Of a stretch of DNA of 6,944 nt, positions 1-4,673 are shown piece by piece. This stretch comes from Candidatus Peribacteria bacterium. GTDB taxonomy: Bacteria > Patescibacteriota > Gracilibacteria > UBA1369 > GCA-2718715. The position numbers were made by a program, and so were the translations under genes. The stretch spans positions 1-6,944 of the forward strand of contig CALQZM010000044.1 of the NCBI GenBank assembly GCA_943349385.1. The letters are read 5' to 3'. The notes beneath the pieces were generated by a model. That model had not been told where the DNA came from. It worked only from the letters and a program-made list of their open reading frames with translations, and did no database searches. Each line of letters opens with the position of its first letter. The stretch's first letter is position 1.

Positions 1-234
1 TAATAAGGCGGCTATCGCATAAAAGTTTAATATTAAGATTGTAAATCCAATAATTGCGGTTGGTCCAGTAATCCCCAAGAAAAATATGCCATTATTAAAG
101 GAGTCTAAATCTTTATACCAGGGTAAAAATACTCCAAAAATCCCACTGATAAGTCCTATAAATACTAATCTTAAATGTAGAGGAAGTCTACGAAATTTTA
201 GGCTAAAACTGTCTTCTGATGAGGCGTCTACCAT
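1..234 (-). CDS. Small membrane protein of unknown function, N-terminal part (3' end outside window)
   Basis: The minus strand reads openly from an ATG at 234 to the window edge, giving 78 residues (begins MVDASSEDSF). An in-frame TGA lies two codons upstream, so this ATG is the only sensible start. A polar, basic head (residues 1-22) is followed by a hydrophobic span at about 23-39, a short loop with the motif LPWYKDLDSFNNG, and a second hydrophobic stretch from about 50 to the edge. This looks like a multi-pass inner-membrane protein whose first loop carries charged and aromatic residues. I do not recognise a named family. A good sigma70-type promoter (TTGACA/TACATT) lies immediately upstream, giving a leader of about 26 nt with no Shine-Dalgarno site. 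The gene is divergent from the glycosyltransferase at 301, which could mean a shared envelope role, but that is only an inference. It is certain that the gene is incomplete here; its total length is unknown. Confidence 0.8.
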   Translation of the reverse strand, partial: MVDASSEDSFSLKFRRLPLHLRLVFIGLISGIFGVFLPWYKDLDSFNNGIFFLGITGPTAIIGFTILILNFYAIAALL

Positions 235-241
235 ATGTCAT

Positions 242-269
242 TTTACATTTATAAATGCTTACTGATAAT
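242..269 (+). promoter_or_regulatory. Sigma70-type promoter for the first glycosyltransferase
   Basis: On the plus strand TTTACA (242-247) and GATAAT (264-269) are separated by 16 nt and match the consensus at 10 of 12 positions. The predicted start of transcription is near 276, about 25 nt before the ATG at 301. The first -10 base is G rather than the conserved T, which may weaken it. It overlaps the opposing promoter, so the two are probably not used by polymerase at the same moment. Confidence 0.55.
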
Positions 270-295
270 GTATCCTTGTTGTATTTAAGTGTCAA
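267..295 (-). promoter_or_regulatory. Sigma70-type promoter for the left-edge membrane protein
   Basis: On the minus strand a perfect -35 TTGACA (290-295) is followed by a 17-nt spacer and a -10 TACATT (267-272), matching 10 of 12 consensus bases at ideal spacing. The start of transcription would fall near 260, about 26 nt before the ATG at 234. Its -10 shares bases 267-269 with the -10 of the opposing promoter. Confidence 0.7.
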
Positions 296-300
296 TTTTT

Positions 301-1419
301 ATGAGTATAAATGAAACTAAAATTGTTGCCATAGATATAAGAGAAGCGGGAGCAAGAGCTGCAGCTGGCAAAGGAGTTTATAATTTAGAACTCACAAAAA
401 AATTAATTCAAAATTCAAATTATACTTGGGTGCTTTTTACTGATGCTCGTGGGGTTGATCCAATTCTTGAGGCTGAAATAGAAGCCTTAAGTAATGTGAA
501 AATAGTGCGTTTACAAGGACGATCAGTTTTGTGGCATTTAGCAGTACGAAAGTATCTATTAAAGAATCCTGCCAATGTTTATTTAGCTATGACAAGTTTT
601 TTAACCCCATATTTGCTAAAAGGGAATTCTAATTTGAAATCAATAATTTTTGTTCATGATTTAATTTGTTTTTTGCATTCCGAGGGGCATCCTACCAAGC
701 CAATGATTATAGAAAATTTTACCTTACCAAATATTATTAATAATGTATTTAAGATTTTTGCGGTTTCAAATAATACAAAAACGGATTTATTGAGACTGTT
801 CCCACATTTACCAGCTAGTAAAATTGAAATTGCCGAATGCGCTTGTGCAGAGCCAGTTTTGGTCTCGTCTTCAAATGAAAGTGCTGGTGATTATATTGTT
901 TCAGTTTCATCTTTATTACCTCGAAAAAACTTTCATACTTTAATTCAGGCTTTTAATAAAGTTAAGCGACTCATTCCTCATCAATTAGTAATAGTTGGGG
1001 GAGAAGCTAATAAAAAATACGCAACCTACTTAAAATCTTTAGTTTTAGAGTTAGAACTCGAAGATAGAGTTATTTTTAAAGGATTTGTTGAGCCGAACGA
1101 ATTGGCGGCACTTTATAAGTATGCAGACTTTGCCGTTTATCAATCTAAGTATGAAGGATTTGGTATCCCAATTCTTGAGGCCTATAGTTACAACTGCCCA
1201 GTAATTGTTTCTACCAGTTCGTCTTTGCCTGAAGTTGCAGCCGATGCCGGATTATATTTTGACCCTGATAACACCGATGATTTAGCTCAGCAAATACTTT
1301 CTTTAGCTACCGATAAAAATTTAAAAAGCGCAATATTACAAAAGTCAAAAAACCGTTTAGATTCTTATTCTTGGAGTAAAACTGCGCAAAAAGTAATCAA
1401 TATTATTGAAACAGCTTAG
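301..1419 (+). CDS. GT4-family (GT-B fold) glycosyltransferase
   Basis: This 372-residue protein would transfer a sugar from an activated nucleotide donor, probably during synthesis of surface polysaccharide or glycolipid in the cytoplasm; donor and acceptor cannot be read from the sequence. The N-terminal acceptor-side domain carries GKGVYNLEL (residues 23-31), corresponding to the GxGRY-type loop of many GT4 enzymes, and a VHD motif at 118-120. The C-terminal donor domain begins near 198 with SVSSLLPRKN (201-210) and contains the family's E-x7-E signature, EGFGIPILE, at 285-293. The length is normal and all expected motifs are present. A GTG at 289 would add four residues (MSIF), but ATG 301 is preferred because it sits about 25 nt after the predicted transcription start and opens directly into the first beta strand (KIVAIDI). 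No Shine-Dalgarno site is visible. The closest subgroup may be the MtfB/WbaZ-like mannosyl or rhamnosyl transferases, a weak guess. The 3' end overlaps the opposite-strand glycosyltransferase. Confidence 0.9.
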   Translation: MSINETKIVAIDIREAGARAAAGKGVYNLELTKKLIQNSNYTWVLFTDARGVDPILEAEIEALSNVKIVRLQGRSVLWHLAVRKYLLKNPANVYLAMTSFLTPYLLKGNSNLKSIIFVHDLICFLHSEGHPTKPMIIENFTLPNIINNVFKIFAVSNNTKTDLLRLFPHLPASKIEIAECACAEPVLVSSSNESAGDYIVSVSSLLPRKNFHTLIQAFNKVKRLIPHQLVIVGGEANKKYATYLKSLVLELELEDRVIFKGFVEPNELAALYKYADFAVYQSKYEGFGIPILEAYSYNCPVIVSTSSSLPEVAADAGLYFDPDNTDDLAQQILSLATDKNLKSAILQKSKNRLDSYSWSKTAQKVINIIETA

Positions 1420-2503
1420 CAAAATTATCTAACATCTTATTGTAGTCGAATTTACTTATTGTTTTTTCGGATTTTTGTTTTAATTTTTCAAGTGTGGACG
1501 GATTTTGCAGGATTGAACCTACTGTTTCGGTGAATTGTTCGACCGAACTTACTAGTACTTCTTGCCCTTCAATTAAGTAGTCTTTAATGCCTACTTTATC
1601 ACTAATTAAAACTGGAGTTCCAGCGGCAATTGACTCGATTACTACAAGTCCAAAAGGATCCGTTTTTGTAGCTGGCAAAACTAATAATTGAATATTTTGC
1701 ATAAAACAGGCTACTTGCTCTTTTTTCATAAACGGATAATTGCGAATACCATTTTCTTCTAAAATATTTTTATAATCTCCACTCCCAATAGTAATAATTC
1801 CAATTTCAGGAAAAGCTTTTTTAAGATTTAAAAGGACTTCCATCCCTTTATCTTCGGTAAGTCTACCCACGTAGCCAATATCAAACTTATGCTCTCGCAA
1901 ATAGGTTTGCACTTTTTCAGGCAGTATCGACACATCGTAAAGTTTTTTAAAAATTTCAGTTGGAATTGCATTAGGAATAACTATCGCAGAGGGAAGTCCT
2001 AACTCTTGCTGCATAATTTTAGAAACTGTAACCAAAGTTACATCGTTGCCGTTTTCCCAAATGGTATACCAAAATTTCCAAGGATTTTTATGGAACCAGT
2101 TTCCAATCCTGGCATGCTCTATCCATACCATTGGGATCCTAAATAAAAAGCACCACGGACTTAAAATAAGTTTTTCAGTAAAACTTAAAGCATAAATATG
2201 GGGATTTTTACGGCTGACTCTAATCCAGGAGCAAATAAAAAATCCCCAAATCAAAAGTAAGGGTGAAAAAACAGTAAAAAGTAACAGTGTCGCTGGAGTT
2301 ACGGGGGGCTTATACATCCATATTTTGCGAGATTTGAAATCGTTAGATCGAGCATATTCGAGTAAAACTCGGCAGGAAGTTAAGAATTCAAGGTTGTGAC
2401 CGATTTTTCTTAAATGTTCAGCTATAGCAAAAGTATGAATCTCTTCACCACCTAATTGCGATGAATACGGGAATCTAGTAAATATAATACTTGCAGGTTT
2501 CAT
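1403..2503 (-). CDS. GT4-family (GT-B fold) glycosyltransferase, second and distinct
   Basis: This 366-residue protein has GT-B glycosyltransferase architecture. The N-terminal domain starts ASIIFTRFPYSSQLGGEE, with the glycine-rich GGEE (18-21) followed by a helix typical of GT4 acceptor domains. The C-terminal domain has YVGRLTEDKG (211-220) and DPFGLVVIE (282-290), the latter matching the E-x7-E signature with Asp in the first position, a common natural variant. Residues about 68-95 form an unusually hydrophobic stretch, and aromatic, basic segments follow (123-148), suggesting contact with the membrane surface and a lipid-linked acceptor. The frame also opens at a TTG at 2530, but ATG 2503 is preferred because the extra nine residues (MPKIRYFLI) precede the conserved first strand and lack support. 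The two glycosyltransferases share fold but little obvious sequence, so they are not a recent duplication. Donor and acceptor are unknown. The gene converges on the plus-strand glycosyltransferase and diverges from nadK. Confidence 0.9.
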   Translation of the reverse strand: MKPASIIFTRFPYSSQLGGEEIHTFAIAEHLRKIGHNLEFLTSCRVLLEYARSNDFKSRKIWMYKPPVTPATLLLFTVFSPLLLIWGFFICSWIRVSRKNPHIYALSFTEKLILSPWCFLFRIPMVWIEHARIGNWFHKNPWKFWYTIWENGNDVTLVTVSKIMQQELGLPSAIVIPNAIPTEIFKKLYDVSILPEKVQTYLREHKFDIGYVGRLTEDKGMEVLLNLKKAFPEIGIITIGSGDYKNILEENGIRNYPFMKKEQVACFMQNIQLLVLPATKTDPFGLVVIESIAAGTPVLISDKVGIKDYLIEGQEVLVSSVEQFTETVGSILQNPSTLEKLKQKSEKTISKFDYNKMLDNFAKLFQ

Positions 2504-2519
2504 AATTAGAAAGTATCTT
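2491..2519 (+). promoter_or_regulatory. Possible weak promoter for NAD kinase
   Basis: TTGCAG (2491-2496) and TATCTT (2514-2519) are 17 nt apart and match 7 of 12 consensus bases. The start of transcription would be near 2526, about 28 nt before the GTG at 2554. The -35 lies inside the first codons of the divergent glycosyltransferase. Only 50 bp separate the two start codons, so some promoter must sit here, but this choice is tentative. Confidence 0.3.
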
Positions 2520-2535
2520 ATTTTCGGCAAAAAAT

Positions 2536-2564
2536 AAATTAATTTTCCATTGCGTGAAAATCAA
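2536..2564 (-). promoter_or_regulatory. Possible weak promoter for the minus-strand glycosyltransferase
   Basis: On the minus strand TTGATT (559-564 of the 2000s, i.e. 2559-2564) and TAATTT (2536-2541) lie 17 nt apart, matching 7 of 12 consensus bases. The predicted transcription start is near 2529, giving a leader of about 26 nt to the ATG at 2503. The match is weak and rests partly on the consistent leader length seen at other genes in the window. It would overlap the nadK start codon. Confidence 0.25.
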
Positions 2565-3417
2565 AAAAGTAGCTTTAATTGGCAAATACGGGCTAATCCA
2601 AAACACAGAGTTAATTACTGGAATTCGTGATTATTTACTTAAAAAGAAAAAAGATGTCTATTGCGACGAAAATATAGCCCCAATTCTAAAAGAAAAAGCC
2701 CTTACCAAAGCCCAACTTCTAAAAAAAGTAGATTTAGCTATTGTATTTGGAGGAGACGGGACTTTACTGAAAACAGCCCGAGCTTTAAGCAAAAAAGTAG
2801 TAATTTGTTATGGAATTAATGTAGGTAATTTAGGATTTTTAACCGAAAGTCAGCCAGAAAAAGCAATAGCTGGACTTAAACGAATTCTAAGTGGAAATTT
2901 CGTTGCCGATAAAAGGTTTTTACTTAGAGTTACTGTTTACCGAAAAGGTAAAAAAATCCGTACCGATTTAGCCCTAAATGACGCCGTTATCAATCAAGGA
3001 TCCAAAGCTCGACTAATTCAGCTAAAGATCGAATCTAACCAAAGACTAGTAAATAAATTTAAGGCTGATGGCTTAATAATTGCTACCCCAACTGGATCAA
3101 CCGGACACTCTTTATCTGCAGGCGGACCAATTGTTCACCCTAAAATTGATGCTTTTGTACTAACGCCAATTTGCCCATTATCGTTATCGAATAGACCAAT
3201 TATAATGCCCAATGACCGACAACTCAAAATTACAGTCGAAACTATTCGAGAATATCATGAACGAGTAGCCCTAACCTTAGACGGACAAACCAGTTTTTGT
3301 TTAGAATATGAAGACGAAGTTAAAATCCGAAAATCCTCCAGATACTTCTATCTTGCCCGAATGACCGGTGAAAACTACTACAAAGCCCTACGCGCTAAGC
3401 TTGGGTGGGGGGAGTAA
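2554..3417 (+). CDS. nadK: NAD kinase
   Basis: NAD kinase phosphorylates the 2'-hydroxyl of the adenosine ribose of NAD to give NADP in the cytoplasm, using ATP or in some bacteria polyphosphate. The 287-residue protein has the normal length and all family landmarks: GGDGT (66-70), the nucleotide-binding and catalytic loop; GNLGFL (91-96); the LND pair (141-143), where most members have Asn-Glu; TPTGSTGHSLSAGG (178-191), the glycine-rich second motif; a TPICPLSLSNRP segment (204-215); and the late DGQ (243-245). In the second motif Gly-His replaces the usual Ala-Tyr, and Leu stands where many members have His in CPHxLS. The start is GTG 2554; no in-frame ATG exists upstream and the protein begins cleanly at the first beta strand (KKVALIG). 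No Shine-Dalgarno site is visible. Arginine is encoded mainly by CGA here. The gene is divergent from a glycosyltransferase and followed by a separately promoted gene, so it is probably monocistronic. It is likely the sole NADP source, as NAD kinase is usually essential. Confidence 0.95.
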   Translation: MKIKKVALIGKYGLIQNTELITGIRDYLLKKKKDVYCDENIAPILKEKALTKAQLLKKVDLAIVFGGDGTLLKTARALSKKVVICYGINVGNLGFLTESQPEKAIAGLKRILSGNFVADKRFLLRVTVYRKGKKIRTDLALNDAVINQGSKARLIQLKIESNQRLVNKFKADGLIIATPTGSTGHSLSAGGPIVHPKIDAFVLTPICPLSLSNRPIIMPNDRQLKITVETIREYHERVALTLDGQTSFCLEYEDEVKIRKSSRYFYLARMTGENYYKALRAKLGWGE

Positions 3418-3424
3418 CTCGTTG

Positions 3425-3452
3425 TTGCAATACCGACGAAAAGTGTTATAAT
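3425..3452 (+). promoter_or_regulatory. Strong extended -10 promoter for the unknown 351-residue protein
   Basis: A perfect TATAAT (3447-3452) is preceded by a TG at 3444-3445, forming an extended -10 (TGTTATAAT). A partial -35, TTGCAA (3425-3430), lies 16 nt upstream. Transcription would start near 3459, giving a leader of about 26 nt to the ATG at 3485. A short inverted repeat, GCAAT (3427-3431) and ATTGC (3451-3455), brackets the spacer and could be an operator, but five-base arms are weak evidence. This is the closest match to consensus in the window. Confidence 0.75.
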
Positions 3453-3484
3453 TGCGTTAAATATCAATTTATAATTTTTACTTT

Positions 3485-4540
3485 ATGGCTTTAGAATTAC
3501 AAGGCTCGCTTACACCAAATGAACTCTATGATTTACTTGTAAGAACAACAGAACAAAAAGAAATTAACGCTATAATGAACACTAGTTTCTCGACAGTAGC
3601 AGATGTGAATGACTACTTAACGAATGTACAAAACGATGAAGAATTAATTGTTAGGGTCCAAAAGTATCTTTTAAAAGCCTTAGCCTATCAAAAATTTAAA
3701 TTAAGTTTGTCACCTGAAGTGGCCTCAATTTTAGATGCAGTTGAATTAGAAAATCTATTACAAGGAAAAACTGACAAAGAAGTAAATCAAATTTTACTAA
3801 AATGTTTTTCAGACAAAAAAGTGACATACCGTTATGTTGCAGAAGCAATAAACAAAAATCCTAAATTAGATAATACAGCAGCTGAAAAATTATGTTCAGT
3901 CTTAGATAATTTTAATAGAAATTTTAGTTCTATATCTCGACAAGCTAGTATTGAAAGTTTACGTTCTCAATCTTTAGATTCTAACAATCCAAAAGACACT
4001 GCAGCTAGAATTAAAGCAAATTTGAGACAAGCACTTTTAACTGGAATGAGCCCAGAAAAAAAAGCTATTTTTAGAGAATTAAAACTAGATTTTTTACCTG
4101 AATTAGGATTAGGAAGAGTCGATGTTTTAGAACTTATAAATCAAATTTCTGATAATGATGCTAAGGAGTTAGCATTTTTAAGTAATGACTATCCAGTAGA
4201 ATTAATTAACGTAAACAAAGGTGAATTAGTCTTTGCTACAGTATATAGAACTCGAAAAGATGCAGCTAAACATTCGATAAACCACTTCGAAATAGAAAAA
4301 ATCTTAAGTCAAAAAATAGCTCTATTAGAACCTGAAACCCTTAGATTAATTGAAACTAAGTATCCCCAAGTTTCTAGAGCATGGCAGCCATCACCCGAGG
4401 CTGGATTGAAAGGGATTTATAATTATTATTTAGATGGAGAAGTTTTATCTGATGGAGATTCAACGCGACCTTTGAATACTTACGCCGGACCAAAAATGAT
4501 TTTCGCTTTCGAATACAAAGCCAAATTACCTCAAGCTTAA
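3485..4540 (+). CDS. Hypothetical protein, soluble and mostly alpha-helical
   Basis: I do not recognise this 351-residue protein. It has no signal peptide, no membrane segment and no catalytic motif I can name, so it is probably cytoplasmic. Residues 1-200 look like consecutive amphipathic helices separated by polar turns, with loosely similar units (LTPNELYDLL at 9-18, LSPEVASILD at 75-84, MSPEKKAIFREL at 188-199), suggesting a helical-repeat or adaptor-like region. A serine/asparagine-rich linker lies at about 145-172. Residues about 236-350 seem to form a separate domain with more beta character: ELINVNKGELVFATVYRTRK, a helical middle, then a tail rich in Trp, Tyr and Gly ending in MIFAFEYKAKL. 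Only two cysteines (107 and 137) are present, so no metal cluster is indicated. Arg is encoded more often by AGA than in nadK, a mild difference in codon use. ATG 3485 follows a strong promoter by about 26 nt, with no Shine-Dalgarno site. The phosphatase remnant begins nine bases after the stop. Confidence 0.85.
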   Translation: MALELQGSLTPNELYDLLVRTTEQKEINAIMNTSFSTVADVNDYLTNVQNDEELIVRVQKYLLKALAYQKFKLSLSPEVASILDAVELENLLQGKTDKEVNQILLKCFSDKKVTYRYVAEAINKNPKLDNTAAEKLCSVLDNFNRNFSSISRQASIESLRSQSLDSNNPKDTAARIKANLRQALLTGMSPEKKAIFRELKLDFLPELGLGRVDVLELINQISDNDAKELAFLSNDYPVELINVNKGELVFATVYRTRKDAAKHSINHFEIEKILSQKIALLEPETLRLIETKYPQVSRAWQPSPEAGLKGIYNYYLDGEVLSDGDSTRPLNTYAGPKMIFAFEYKAKLPQA

Positions 4541-4548
4541 ACATAGGC

Positions 4549-4673
4549 ATGAAATTCCACTACGCTCGTCACGGACAACCAATTCTATCGTATGGATTAG
4601 ATTACGAAAAAACGATAGTTTGGTATTAAGTAGAGATGGAGTAGCTCAAGCTGAAGGCTTAGGTAATTCTTAA
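4549..4673 (+). pseudogene. Remnant of a histidine-phosphatase (phosphoglycerate mutase-like) gene, frame-broken and truncated
   Basis: From ATG 4549 the frame encodes 26 residues, MKFHYARHGQPILSYGLDYE then KTIVWY, and stops at 4627. The RHGQ at residues 7-10 is the N-terminal phosphohistidine motif of the histidine phosphatase superfamily. From 4611 another frame continues the homology as NDSLVLSRDGVAQAEGLG, matching the family's N..LS..G..QA..LG segment, and stops at 4671. Adding one A to the six-A run at 4607-4612 joins the two pieces in frame, so a one-base loss is the simplest break. Even when repaired the product is about 41 residues, against roughly 180-230 for the family, and lacks the second catalytic His and the phosphate-binding C-terminal half. 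The remnant ends within the last codons of the convergent alaS (overlap 4670-4673), so the rest of the gene was probably lost when these sequences became joined. A sequencing error could explain the frameshift but not the truncation. Confidence 0.7.
4585..4618. repeat. Short inverted repeat inside the phosphatase remnant
   Basis: CTATCGT (4585-4591) and ACGATAG (4612-4618) are perfect 7-nt inverted repeats separated by 20 nt. The right arm begins at the last A of the six-A run where the frame breaks. There is no following T-tract of terminator length and only three G-C pairs per stem, so I do not call it a terminator. It may be chance. Confidence 0.35.

Noticed and set aside
289..300. GTG 289 as the glycosyltransferase start
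   Set aside because: It adds only MSIF, has no ribosome-binding site, and would leave an unusually short leader after the predicted transcription start; ATG 301 is better.
1397..1409. TCAATATTATTGA palindrome near the convergent glycosyltransferase ends
   Set aside because: It is an AT-rich 6-nt-arm palindrome with a one-base centre inside coding sequence; it cannot form a stable hairpin and is expected by chance.
2504..2530. TTG 2530 as the start of the minus-strand glycosyltransferase
   Set aside because: The nine extra residues precede the conserved first strand and the codon lacks a Shine-Dalgarno site; ATG 2503 fits family alignment better.
4600..4630. Programmed -1 ribosomal frameshift at the A-run
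   Set aside because: AAAAAAC is out of canonical phase for the upstream frame, and the frameshifted product would still be a fragment lacking most of the phosphatase fold; decay explains it better.
4648..4660. AAGC/GCTT hairpin as a terminator for alaS
   Set aside because: The stem is only four base pairs and no T-tract follows on either strand.
4541..4669. C-Ala domain of alaS displaced by a frameshift
   Set aside because: The DNA beyond the alaS stop encodes plus-strand sequence (phosphatase remnant, then the unknown gene); no minus-strand frame shows C-Ala-like sequence.
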